A stretch of 64,000 nt of DNA, from the NCBI GenBank assembly GCA_028280455.1, contig JANQLT010000027.1, positions 1 to 64,000 on the forward strand. Reading direction: 5' to 3'. The notes beneath the pieces are model-generated. The model made no database searches, was not told the DNA's origin, and saw only the letters and a program-made list of their open reading frames with translations. This DNA comes from Kiloniellales bacterium. GTDB taxonomy: Bacteria > Pseudomonadota > Alphaproteobacteria > Kiloniellales > JAKSDN01. The translations under genes were made by a program, and so were the position numbers. Numbering within the stretch: position 1 is the stretch's first letter; the number at the start of each line of letters is the position of its first letter. This document shows, one piece after another, positions 9,710 through 18,018 of the stretch.

Positions 9710-9863
9710 CACCCTCACCCTCCCACCACTTCGTGGCGGGCCCCTCCCTCTCCCCTAAAGGGAGAGGGGAAGAGCGTCGCGTCGCCCGTGTTTCTTTCCC
9801 CTCTCCCTCGAGGGGAGAGGGAGGGGCCCGCGCGGCGTAAGCCGCGTGGGAGGGTGAGGGTGA
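9710..9863. repeat. Palindromic repeat, right copy of the DUF559 unit (copy B)
   Basis: This is the second copy of the 155-bp palindrome, with the same ends (CACCCTCACCCTCCCAC and complement), the same CCCCTCCCTCTCCCCT blocks and a different small hairpin near each end. It begins at the base after the DUF559 stop codon and ends 50 bp from the coxL stop codon. Confidence 0.9.
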
Positions 9864-9913
9864 CTTTCGCTCCGCCTCGCCGTTTCCGTGGTGGCGGTTT
9901 CATGCGACCTCGC

Positions 9914-12319
9914 TCACCCCCCGATCCCGAGCGCCTCGCATTGCTTCCAGACGCGCCAGTGGGTGTGGGGCATGGTCATGTGGGTGACGCCGAGGTGGGC
10001 GAAGGCGTCGACCACGGCGTTGGAGAAGGCCGGGACGCCGCCGACGTTGGGGCTCTCGCCGACGCCCTTGGCGCCGATCGGGTGGTGCGGGCTGGGCGTG
10101 ACGGTGAAGTCGGTCTCCCAGTGCGGCGTCTCGACGGCGGTCGGCAGGAAGTAGTCCATCAGGCTGGCGCCCTGGATGTTGCCGATCTCGTCGAACACGA
10201 GCTCCTGGCCCATGGCGATGCCGAAGGCCTCGGCGAGGCCGCCGTGGACCTGGCCGTCGATCACCATCGGGTTGATCCGCGTGCCGCAGTCGTCGAGGGC
10301 GTAGAAGCGGCGGATTTTCACCTCGCCGGTATGCGGGTCGACGTCGACCACGCAGACGTAGGCGCCGAAGGGATAGGTGAAGTTCGGCGGGTCGTAGTAG
10401 TTGACCGCTTCCAGGCCCTGCTCCAGGCCCTCGGGCAGGCTCTGGTAGGCGGCCATGGCGATCTCCTTCATGCTTGCCGCCTTCTCCGGCAGGCCCCTGA
10501 CCTTGAAGCGGTCGATCTCCCACTCGAGATCGTCCTCGCCGACCTCGAGCATGTGGGCGGCGATCTTCTTGGCCTTGGCCCTGATCTTGCGCGCGGCCTG
10601 GGCGGCCGCCGCCGCGGCCACCGGCGTCGAGCGCGAGCCGTAGGTGCCGAGCCCGTAGGGCGCGGTGTCGGTGTCGCCCTCCTCGATGGTGATGTCGTCG
10701 GAGGGGATGCCGATCTCCGTGGCGATGATCTGGGCGTAGGTCGTCTCGTGGCCCTGGCCCTGGGACTTGGTGCCGAGCCGGGCGATGGCGCTGCCCGTCG
10801 GGTGCACGCGGATCTCGCAGGAATCGAACATGCCGATGCCGAGGATGTCGCAGTTGCGCGTCGGCCCGGCGCCGACGATCTCGGTGAAGGTGGCGATGCC
10901 GATGCCCATCAGCTCGCCGCGCGCCCGCTTCTCGGCCTGCTCGCGGCGCAGGCCCTCGTAGTCGACGGCGGCCAGGGCCTTGTCGAGGGCGGTCTCGTAG
11001 TCGCCGCTGTCGTACTCCCAGCCCAGGCAGGAGCGGTAGGGGAACTGCGAGGCCTTGACGAAGTTGCGGCGGCGTATCTCCGCCTTGTCGATGTCGAGCT
11101 TCTGCGCCAGCACGTCGATCATCCGCTCGATCAGGTAGGCGGCTTCGGTGACCCGGAAGGAGCAGCGGTAGGCGACGCCGCCCGGCGCCTTGTTGGTGAA
11201 GACGCCGTCGACGCTGCAGTGCGCGACCGGGATGTCGTAGCTGCCGGTGACGATGTTGAAGAAGCCGGCCGGCCACTTGCTCGGCTGGGCGTGCGAGTTG
11301 AAGGCGCCGTGGTCGGCCAGGACGTGGCAGCGCAGCGCCGTGATCCGGCCGTCGGGGTCGGCCGCCAGCTCGCCGGTCATCAGATAGTCGCGGGCGAAGG
11401 CGGTGGTCGAGAGGTTGTCGATGCGGCTCTCGATCCACTTCACCGGCCGGCCGAGCACGATCGAGCCGACCGTGGCGCAGACGTAGCCGGGATAGGCGCC
11501 GACCTTGTTGCCGAAGCCGCCGCCGACGTCCGGCGAGACCACGCGGATGTTGTGTTCCGCCAGGCCGGAGATCAGCGAGACCACCGTGCGGATGACATGC
11601 GGCGCCTGGAAGGTGCCGTAGAGCGTCAGCTCGCCGCGCACCTTGTCCATCGAGGCGACACAGCCGCAGGGCTCGAGCGGGCAGGGATGGCAGCGCGGGT
11701 AGAAGATCTCCTCCTTGACGGTCACCGCCGCGCCGGCGAAGGCCTGGTCCGTCGCGTCCTTGTCGCCGCAGTCCCAGGTGAAGATGTGGTTCGGGTGCCT
11801 GCGCGCGCCCTGGCCCACCTCGCTCTTGTCCTGGGCGTCCTCGCGCAGCACCGGCGCGTCCGGCAGCAGCGCCTTGGTCGGATCGACCAGGGCCGGCAGG
11901 TCCTCGTATTCGACCTCGACCGCCTCGATGCCGTCGGCCACCGCGTAGCGGTCCTCGCCGATGACGAAGGCGACCTCCTGGTTCTGGAAGTGCACCTTCT
12001 CGTCGGCCAGCACCGCCTGGGCGTCGCCGGCCAGGGTCGGCATCCAGTGCAGGTTCAGCGGTCTCAAGTCATCGGCCGTGAGCACGGCGATGACGCCGGG
12101 GATCCTGGTCGCCGGCTCCGTGTTGATCGACTTGATGCGGGCGTGGGCATGGGGGCTGCGCACGAAGTTGCCGACCACCGTGTCGGGCAGCTTGATGTCG
12201 TCGACGTAGTTGCCCTTGCCTTGGATGAAGCGCGCGTCCTCCTTGCGCTTGCGCGCCGTGCCGATGCCGCCGAGGGTGGCTTCCCGCTCTTCCAGGGTCA
12301 TCTCTTTCACGTCGGTCAT
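9914..12319 (-). CDS. coxL: Aerobic CO dehydrogenase large subunit, form I (CoxL)
   Basis: This molybdenum-copper catalytic subunit has 801 residues, close to the 809 of Oligotropha CoxL. It oxidises CO with water to CO2 and two electrons. The diagnostic form I active-site loop VAYRCSFR is present at residues 382-389, so the copper-ligand cysteine is Cys386. Other cofactor motifs are intact: GTKSQGQGHETTYAQI, and PIGAKGVGES with the catalytic glutamate at about 755. Form II enzymes have AYRGAGR instead. The ATG is chosen because it overlaps the coxS stop (TAATG) and gives [13 protein letters not shown]; the upstream open frame has no similarity. It is cytoplasmic or membrane-associated in the CoxLMS heterotrimer. 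Confidence 0.97.
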   Translation of the reverse strand: MTDVKEMTLEEREATLGGIGTARKRKEDARFIQGKGNYVDDIKLPDTVVGNFVRSPHAHARIKSINTEPATRIPGVIAVLTADDLRPLNLHWMPTLAGDAQAVLADEKVHFQNQEVAFVIGEDRYAVADGIEAVEVEYEDLPALVDPTKALLPDAPVLREDAQDKSEVGQGARRHPNHIFTWDCGDKDATDQAFAGAAVTVKEEIFYPRCHPCPLEPCGCVASMDKVRGELTLYGTFQAPHVIRTVVSLISGLAEHNIRVVSPDVGGGFGNKVGAYPGYVCATVGSIVLGRPVKWIESRIDNLSTTAFARDYLMTGELAADPDGRITALRCHVLADHGAFNSHAQPSKWPAGFFNIVTGSYDIPVAHCSVDGVFTNKAPGGVAYRCSFRVTEAAYLIERMIDVLAQKLDIDKAEIRRRNFVKASQFPYRSCLGWEYDSGDYETALDKALAAVDYEGLRREQAEKRARGELMGIGIATFTEIVGAGPTRNCDILGIGMFDSCEIRVHPTGSAIARLGTKSQGQGHETTYAQIIATEIGIPSDDITIEEGDTDTAPYGLGTYGSRSTPVAAAAAAQAARKIRAKAKKIAAHMLEVGEDDLEWEIDRFKVRGLPEKAASMKEIAMAAYQSLPEGLEQGLEAVNYYDPPNFTYPFGAYVCVVDVDPHTGEVKIRRFYALDDCGTRINPMVIDGQVHGGLAEAFGIAMGQELVFDEIGNIQGASLMDYFLPTAVETPHWETDFTVTPSPHHPIGAKGVGESPNVGGVPAFSNAVVDAFAHLGVTHMTMPHTHWRVWKQCEALGIGG

Positions 12320-12813
12320 TACTCCGCGGCCTCCTTCTGGGCCTGCAGCTTCTCGGCGGCGTAGCGCACCGCCTTGACGATGTTCTGATAGCCGGTGCAG
12401 CGGCAGAGGTTGCCCGAGAGGCCCCAGCGGATCTGCTCTTCGCTCGGGTTCGGGGTCTCCTGCAGCAGGCGATAGGCGCGGGTGATCATGCCCGGCGTGC
12501 AGTAGCCGCACTGCAGGCCGTGCTCTTGCATGAAGCCTTCCTGGATCACCGAGAGCGTGCCGTCGGCGCCGGCCATGCCCTCGACGGTCAGCACCTCGGC
12601 GCCCTGGGCCTGCACGGCGAAGAGGGTGCAGCTCTTCACCGACTTGCCGTCGATGTCGACGGTGCAGGCGCCGCAGTGCGAGGTCTCGCAGCCGACATGG
12701 GGCCCGGTGATGCCGAGCTGGTCGCGCAGGAAGTGGATCAGCAGGGTCCGCGGCTCGGCCAGCGCTTCGACGGCCCGGCCGTTGACGGTCATGGATACGG
12801 CGGTTTTGGCCAT
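12319..12813 (-). CDS. coxS: CO dehydrogenase small subunit, two [2Fe-2S] clusters (CoxS)
   Basis: This is a 164-residue iron-sulfur subunit. The plant-type cluster is bound by Cys42, Cys47, Cys50 and Cys62 ([10 protein letters not shown]), and the second cluster by Cys102, Cys105, Cys137 and Cys139 (QCGYC and LCRC). It passes electrons from the Mo/Cu site of CoxL to the FAD in CoxM. A strong GGGGGAGG ribosome site precedes its ATG. It lies 17 bp after coxM and overlaps coxL by one base (TAATG), so the three enzyme genes are tightly coupled in the order M-S-L. Confidence 0.97.
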   Translation of the reverse strand: MAKTAVSMTVNGRAVEALAEPRTLLIHFLRDQLGITGPHVGCETSHCGACTVDIDGKSVKSCTLFAVQAQGAEVLTVEGMAGADGTLSVIQEGFMQEHGLQCGYCTPGMITRAYRLLQETPNPSEEQIRWGLSGNLCRCTGYQNIVKAVRYAAEKLQAQKEAAE

Positions 12814-12830
12814 GTCTCTCGCCTCCCCCT

Positions 12831-13697
12831 TTACGCTGCGGCGCGCCGGCGCGCGCGCTCGACGGCCCGGCGGACCATCACGCCGGCGAGATGCCGGCGA
12901 TAGTCGGCAGGGCCGCGCAGGTCGCTGACCGGCTCGGCGGCGGCCCTGGCCGCCTCGACGGCGGCGGTCACGGCCGCGTCGTCGAGGCCGCTACCGGCGA
13001 GCGCCTGGCCGGCGGCCTCGACGAAGAGCGGCGTCTCGCCGACGTTGGTCAGGGCGACGGAAGCCGTCTCGCAGGTCCCGCCGGCCAGGGTCAGCATGAC
13101 CGCGGCGGCGGCGGTGGCGTAGTCGCCGACCTTGCGCTTCTGCTTCTCGTAGGCGGCGCCGTGGCCGGCCGCCGGGGTCGGGATCTCGACGGCGGTCAGG
13201 ATCTCGTCGTCGGCCCGCGCCGTGAAGTAGGCGGCCTCGTAGAAGTCCCGCGCCGCCACGCTGCGCTCGCCGTTCGGCCCGCGCAGGCGGTAGCTGGCGC
13301 CGAGGCACTGCATGACCGCCGGCATGTCGTTGCCGGGATCGCCGTTGGCGACGTTGCCGCCCAGGGTGCCGCAGTAGCGCACCTGCGGGTCGGCGATCAG
13401 CGCCGCCGTCTCGCGCAGGATCGGGCAGCGCGCCGCCAGCGCCTGGTCGGCGATGATCTCGTGCTGCGTGGTCATGGCGCCGATGACGATGGCCTGGTCG
13501 GCGACCGCGATGCCCTTCAGCTCGTCGAGCGCGGCCAGGTCGATCAGATGGCTCGGCGCGGCCAGCCGCAGCTTCATCATCGGCACCAGGCTGTGGCCGC
13601 CGGCGATGACCCGGCCCTCGTCGCCGTGCTGCGACAGCAAGGCGATGGCGTCATCGACCGAGCGCGGCCGATGATAGTCGAATGCACCCGTGATCAA
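12831..13697 (-). CDS. coxM: CO dehydrogenase medium subunit, FAD-binding (CoxM)
   Basis: The flavoprotein subunit is 288 residues when started at the TTG at 13697, which has a GGGAGG ribosome site at proper spacing. With this start the FAD motifs fall at AGGHS 32-36 and TLGG 111-114, the same numbering as in Oligotropha CoxM (AGGHS, TIGG). An upstream ATG in frame (13784) would add 29 unsupported residues. CoxM takes electrons from CoxS to FAD and on to the respiratory quinone pool. It is the first structural gene, about 210 bp downstream of the coxC regulator gene. Confidence 0.95.
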   Translation of the reverse strand: MITGAFDYHRPRSVDDAIALLSQHGDEGRVIAGGHSLVPMMKLRLAAPSHLIDLAALDELKGIAVADQAIVIGAMTTQHEIIADQALAARCPILRETAALIADPQVRYCGTLGGNVANGDPGNDMPAVMQCLGASYRLRGPNGERSVAARDFYEAAYFTARADDEILTAVEIPTPAAGHGAAYEKQKRKVGDYATAAAAVMLTLAGGTCETASVALTNVGETPLFVEAAGQALAGSGLDDAAVTAAVEAARAAAEPVSDLRGPADYRRHLAGVMVRRAVERARRRAAA

Positions 13698-13910
13698 GGC
13701 ATCCTCCCGTTGTTGCCCGCCGTTCGTTGCGGCGGTCCGTTTTTGTTCTCGGTCATGCGGCGCCCCGGCCATGGGCCAGGGCAAGCTTCGCCTCAGGATA
13801 GCCGAGCCGTTGTAGGCGGCCAGGGCTGCTGCCCGAGCGGTCGCCTTGGCTCATGAATGGTGCTCTACAGCCCACGAATGGCGGGCGCGTACGGGCTTGC
13901 GTCGGCGCGC

Positions 13911-15020
13911 TCAGGCCCGCAGGCCGAGGGCGGTCTCCAGCTTGCCGACGTTGCGCCGGCTGACCGGCACGCTGGGCGCCGCCGCGCCGCTGAGGCGCAG
14001 CAGGCCCTGCTCCTTGCGCCGCTCGAAGGCCTTGGCGTGCTTCAGGTTGATGATGTGGCTGCGGTGAACCCGCAGGAACTGCGCCGGATCGAGCAGCGCC
14101 TCGAGCTCCGACAGGGCGTAGGAGCAGAAGTAGCTTTCCCGGCCGTCGTAGATCCGCGTGTAGTGGGCGTCGGCCTGGATGCTGACGATCTCGTCCAGCT
14201 CCAGCAGGATCGTGGTCTTGTTGCGCTCGACCGGCAGGCGGGACAGGCGCTCGGGCGCGGGTTCCCCGGCTGCCGCTTCGGCCGGGGCGGCCGACTGGGC
14301 GGATTGCGGTGCCTTGGGGCGGTCCGGCAGCGCGATCAGCAGGGCCAGGCCGAAGATCAGGAAGGCCGCCAGGGCCACGACGATGGCCAGCAGGTGGGCG
14401 CTCAGCGCGGGCGCGGCGTAGTCGAACAGCACCTCGACCGGCAGGAAGCTCGCCGCCGCCATGGCCGTGTAGTGCATGCCGGAGATCGCCAGGCCCATGA
14501 CGATGCCGGCGGCGAAGGTCTGCCAGGGCGCCTTGGGGCTGAAGGCGAGCCACATGGCCAGGGTCGAGGCCGCGATGCCGACCAGCACCGAGGCCGCGAC
14601 CAGGCCGGACTGGTAGTCGATCACGCAGTTGGCCCGCACCGCCGCCATGCCGACGTAGTGCATGGTCGAGATGCCGAGGCCCATGGCCAGGCCGGCGCCC
14701 GCCAGGCGCTTCGGGCTGGGCGGCCCATAGCTGGCGATGGTGATGCCGAGGCCGGTCATCAGGATGGCCAGGAGCGCCGAGACCAGGGTCAGCAGGATGT
14801 CGTAGTTGATGGTCACCGGCAGGCTGACCGCCAGCATGCCGACGAAGTGCATGGACCAGATGCCGGCGCCGATGGTCACCGCCGCGCCCGAGAGCATCGC
14901 CTTGCGCAGGGCGCCGCTCTCGCCGACCAGCTTGCGGGCGAGCTGCAGGCCCGCGAAGGACCCGAGAATCGCGATCGCGATGGACAGTGACACCAGCAGC
15001 GGATCGTAGGTGACGATCAT
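13911..15020 (-). CDS. coxC: MHYT-LytTR membrane regulator (CoxC/CoxH-like)
   Basis: In this 369-residue protein the first 240 residues form about seven membrane helices with three MHYT-type motifs (SMHFVGM, TMHYVGM, GMHYTAM). These are proposed to bind copper and sense diatomic gases. A Pro/Ala-rich linker leads to a C-terminal LytTR DNA-binding domain (about 265-369; FLRVHRSHIINLKHAKAF). CoxC and CoxH of Oligotropha have exactly this MHYT-LytTR architecture. Its place directly upstream of coxM-S-L suggests that it senses CO, oxygen or copper and controls the operon, which is an inference. coxB, coxG, coxH, coxI and coxK are not in the window. Confidence 0.85.
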   Translation of the reverse strand: MIVTYDPLLVSLSIAIAILGSFAGLQLARKLVGESGALRKAMLSGAAVTIGAGIWSMHFVGMLAVSLPVTINYDILLTLVSALLAILMTGLGITIASYGPPSPKRLAGAGLAMGLGISTMHYVGMAAVRANCVIDYQSGLVAASVLVGIAASTLAMWLAFSPKAPWQTFAAGIVMGLAISGMHYTAMAAASFLPVEVLFDYAAPALSAHLLAIVVALAAFLIFGLALLIALPDRPKAPQSAQSAAPAEAAAGEPAPERLSRLPVERNKTTILLELDEIVSIQADAHYTRIYDGRESYFCSYALSELEALLDPAQFLRVHRSHIINLKHAKAFERRKEQGLLRLSGAAAPSVPVSRRNVGKLETALGLRA

Positions 15021-15161
15021 GCCTCGGCGGCCGGTCTCCGCCAGCCTTGCTCCCTGTTTGCGGGGACCATTCTAGCACCTCGCGGCGGAATCCGCTGCCC
15101 ATCCGAAAGTCGCGGCAGCCGTGCGTTTCCGGCTAGCGCCTCTTCCACTCACGCGTAATCT

Positions 15162-15241
15162 CGGCACCGGCCCGCTCCCCCTCCCGGCCACCCAACGCCA
15201 GTATCCTGTGGGTGGCCGGGAGGGGGAGCGGGCCGGTGCCG
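15162..15241. repeat. Perfect 33-bp inverted repeat in a divergent intergenic region
   Basis: Left arm 15162-15194 and right arm 15209-15241 are exact complements (each begins or ends CGGCACCGGCCCGCTCCCCC), with a 14-nt loop. It lies between coxC (leftward) and the MFS gene (rightward). It could be a very strong hairpin at the start of a transcript or a member of a dispersed repeat family. No other copy is seen in the window. Confidence 0.9.
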
Positions 15242-15323
15242 TAGGAACGGAAATCGCGCTAGCGCGCGAGCGCCAACTGGGGCATAAGCCGCGCTTTCCG
15301 GCCGCTTTCGAAGGCGCCTCGCC

Positions 15324-16616
15324 ATGCTGACGACACTGCGATCGATCTGGGCCCTGCTGCTCGGCATCGGCTTGATCATGACCGCCAGCGGGCTGCAGTC
15401 GAGCCTGCTGGGCGTGCGCGCCGGCCGCGAGGGCTTCGCGACCGAGGTCACCGGTCTGATCATGTCCGGCTACTTTGTCGGCTTCCTGGTCGGCTCGATG
15501 ATCGTGCCGCGGCTGATGAAGCAGGTCGGCCACGTCCGGGTCTTCGCGGCCCTCGCCTCGCTGTTCTCCACCGCGGTGCTGGTCCATGCCGTGGTCGTCG
15601 AGCCGGCGACCTGGCTGCTGATGCGCCTGCTGACCGGCTTCTGCTCGGCCGGCCTGTTCATCGTCTGCGAAAGCTGGATGAACGACCGCAGCCCCAACGA
15701 GTCCCGCGGCCAGGTCCTGGCGCTCTACATGATGGTGGTGATGGGCTCGATGGCGATCGGCCAGTTCGGGTTGAACCTGGCCGACCCGCAGGGCTTCCTG
15801 CTGTTCATCTACGCCTCGGTGCTGATCTCGCTGGCCTTGATCCCGCTGCTGCTGACCGCGAGCCAGGCGCCGGAGTTCTCGACCACGAAGCGGATCGGCC
15901 TCTGGGCGCTCTACCGCCTGTCGCCGCTCGGCTTCATCGCCTGCTTCGGCGTCGGCCTGCTGCAGTCGATGATCTGGGGCCTCTCGGCGGTCTACGCCAA
16001 CCTCGCCGGCTTCACGATCAGCCAGATCGCGCTCTACGGCGGCGCCATCTTCGTCGGCGGCCTGCTCTGCCAATGGCCGATCGGCCGGCTGTCGGACCGC
16101 TACGACCGGCGCAGCGTGCTGACCGGCGTGCTGCTGACGGTCGCGATCCTGGCCGCGCCGGCCGGTCTCTTCGCGCCCCTCAGCTTCGCGAGCGAGGTCT
16201 GGGCGATCGGCCTGATCGGCGGTCTGGCCATGACCAGCTATTCGGTCGCCATCGCCTACGTGAACGACTGGCTCGACCCGGAACAGATGGTCGGCGCCAG
16301 CGCCAGCCTCTACTTCGTCTACGGCGTCGGCGCCTCGATCGGCCCCTTCGCCACCTCGGCGGTGATGTCCGAGATCGGTCCGCCCGGCTACTACCTGAGC
16401 ATGGCGACTGTCAGCGGCGTGACCGTGGCCTTCGCGCTCTACCGCATGACCAGGCGCGTCGCGGCCCCGATCGAGGAGCAGGGCCCGAGCGTCGCCCTGC
16501 CGCCGCCGGCCTCGCCGATCATGACCGAGATGGCCGCCGAGATGCTGCAGGAGCAGGCCGAGGAGGACGCCGGTTTCGACGAGGACGAGGAGGCGGAGAC
16601 CACGACCCTGTCTTGA
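15324..16616 (+). CDS. MFS transporter (YcaD-like)
   Basis: This is a 430-residue permease with about 12 predicted membrane segments. It contains GYFVGFLVGSMIVPRLMKQVGHVRVF (TM2 and the loop 2-3 motif) and the second-half motif GRLSDRYDRRSVL. A conserved cytoplasmic CESWMNDRSP segment follows TM4-5, as in the YcaD/UMF2-like MFS group. The C-terminal 50 residues are acidic (EEQAEEDAGFDEDEEAETT) and cytosolic. The substrate is unknown. The ATG lies 9 bp after a pyrimidine stretch, without a strong ribosome site. It is convergent with glnT. Confidence 0.85.
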   Translation: MLTTLRSIWALLLGIGLIMTASGLQSSLLGVRAGREGFATEVTGLIMSGYFVGFLVGSMIVPRLMKQVGHVRVFAALASLFSTAVLVHAVVVEPATWLLMRLLTGFCSAGLFIVCESWMNDRSPNESRGQVLALYMMVVMGSMAIGQFGLNLADPQGFLLFIYASVLISLALIPLLLTASQAPEFSTTKRIGLWALYRLSPLGFIACFGVGLLQSMIWGLSAVYANLAGFTISQIALYGGAIFVGGLLCQWPIGRLSDRYDRRSVLTGVLLTVAILAAPAGLFAPLSFASEVWAIGLIGGLAMTSYSVAIAYVNDWLDPEQMVGASASLYFVYGVGASIGPFATSAVMSEIGPPGYYLSMATVSGVTVAFALYRMTRRVAAPIEEQGPSVALPPPASPIMTEMAAEMLQEQAEEDAGFDEDEEAETTTLS

Positions 16617-16625
16617 CGTTGGTCG

Positions 16626-17930
16626 TCAGCAGTCGAGCGTGTGGTCGCGCTCCCATTGGGTCAGGTGGCGGCCGAAGGCGCTCCACTCTTCGGACTTGAG
16701 CTTCACGTAGCTGTCGATCTGCTCCTTGCCCATGGCCTCGTTCAGCACCTTGCTCTTCTGCAGGTTGCGCAGGGCGTCGAGCAGGTTGAGCGGCAGCTTC
16801 TTGGCGCCTCTAACCTTGTGGCCGTCGGCGTACATGTCGATGTCGAGGCGCTTGCCGGGATCGCGCTTGTTGGCGATGCCGTCGAGCCCCGCGGCCAGGA
16901 CGCCGGCCTGCAGCAGATGCGGGTTGGCGGCGCCGTCCATCAGGCGGAACTCGATGCGGCCCGGGTCCGGGATGCGCACCATGTGGGTGCGGTTGTTGCC
17001 GCCGTAGGTCACGCTGTTCGGCGACCAGGTGGCGCCGGACAGGGTGCGCGGTGCGTTGATCCGCTTGTAGCTGTTGATGGTCGGGTTGAAGAGCGCGCAG
17101 AGCGCCTCGGCCGAGTGCATGACGCCGCCGAGGAACTTGTAGGCCAGCGCCGACAGGCCCATCTCGTCGCGGCCGACGAAGAGGTTCTTCTTGCCGGTCT
17201 TGTCCCAGACGGACGCATGGCAGTGGCAGCCGTTGCCGGTCAGGTTGAGGAAGGGCTTGGGCATGAAGGTGGCGCGCAGGCCGTGCTTCTCGGCGATCGA
17301 CTTGACCATGAACTTGAAGAAGCTGTGACGGTCGGCGGTGACCAGCGCGTCGTCGTAGTCCCAGTTCATCTCGAACTGGCCGTTGGCGTCCTCGTGGTCG
17401 TTCTGGTAGGGCCCCCAGCCGAGCTCGATCATGGCGTCGCAGATCTCGCTGATCACGTCGAAGCGGCGCATCAGCGCGGCCTGGTCGTAGCAGGGCTTCT
17501 CCTGGATATCGCGGTCGTCGGAGATCGCCGTGCCGTCGGGATTGATCAGGAAGTATTCGCACTCGACGCCGGTCTTGAGGCGATAGCCCTTCTTGGCCGC
17601 CTTCTCGATCTGGCGCTTGAGCATGACGCGCGGCGAGGCTTCGACGGGCGCGCCGTCCATCCAGAGGTCACCGGCCAGCCAGGCGACCTCCGGCTTCCAG
17701 GGCAGGATGATCAGGCTGTCGGGATCGGGGATCGCGAACATGTCCGGATGGGCCGGCGTCATGTCGAGCCAGGCGGCGAAGCCGGCGAAGCCCGCGCCCT
17801 CCTTCTGCATGCCGCCGATCGCCCGCGCCGGCACCAGCTTGGAGCGCAGCACGCCGAAGAGATCGACGAAGCTGATCAGGAAGTACTTGATCTTCTTTTC
17901 TTTAGCGACTTTCGCCAGATCCACGGCCAT
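16626..17930 (-). CDS. glnT: Type III glutamine synthetase-like ligase (GlnT)
   Basis: The 434-residue ligase has the GS catalytic core: GVECEYFLINPDG, the ENxNGQFEMNWDYDDAL metal-site region and NGCHCHASVWD. It is shorter than GlnA and groups by pattern with GlnT/GmaS. It joins an amino group to glutamate using ATP. The neighbours are glutamate-synthase-like genes (glxD, glxC, glxB), as in rhizobial glxBCD-glnT loci. In methylamine users the equivalent neighbour of mgsABC is gmaS (gamma-glutamylmethylamide synthetase), so either substrate, ammonia or methylamine, is possible. It is the last gene of this leftward cluster. Confidence 0.88.
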   Translation of the reverse strand: MAVDLAKVAKEKKIKYFLISFVDLFGVLRSKLVPARAIGGMQKEGAGFAGFAAWLDMTPAHPDMFAIPDPDSLIILPWKPEVAWLAGDLWMDGAPVEASPRVMLKRQIEKAAKKGYRLKTGVECEYFLINPDGTAISDDRDIQEKPCYDQAALMRRFDVISEICDAMIELGWGPYQNDHEDANGQFEMNWDYDDALVTADRHSFFKFMVKSIAEKHGLRATFMPKPFLNLTGNGCHCHASVWDKTGKKNLFVGRDEMGLSALAYKFLGGVMHSAEALCALFNPTINSYKRINAPRTLSGATWSPNSVTYGGNNRTHMVRIPDPGRIEFRLMDGAANPHLLQAGVLAAGLDGIANKRDPGKRLDIDMYADGHKVRGAKKLPLNLLDALRNLQKSKVLNEAMGKEQIDSYVKLKSEEWSAFGRHLTQWERDHTLDC

Positions 17931-18018
17931 GCCCTGTCTCCCTCTCTTTGTCGTTGTGTCCGGCGCCGCGCCCCTGGCGTCGCCCTGCTCTCCCGGTCGA
18001 TCCTTGCGGGTGTCGATC

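Larger units (their letters stand above)
9176..9863 (+). mobile_element. Compact repeat-DUF559-repeat unit inserted between coxL and coxD
   Basis: Two 155-bp palindromic repeats (9176-9330 and 9710-9863) flank a single gene for a DUF559 protein. The second repeat begins directly at the gene's stop codon and the first ends 31 bp before its ATG, so the three parts look like one 688-bp unit. The unit separates coxL from coxD, which are normally adjacent, and its gene runs against the operon. No clear target-site duplication is seen. That it is mobile is inferred from the arrangement. Confidence 0.55.
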
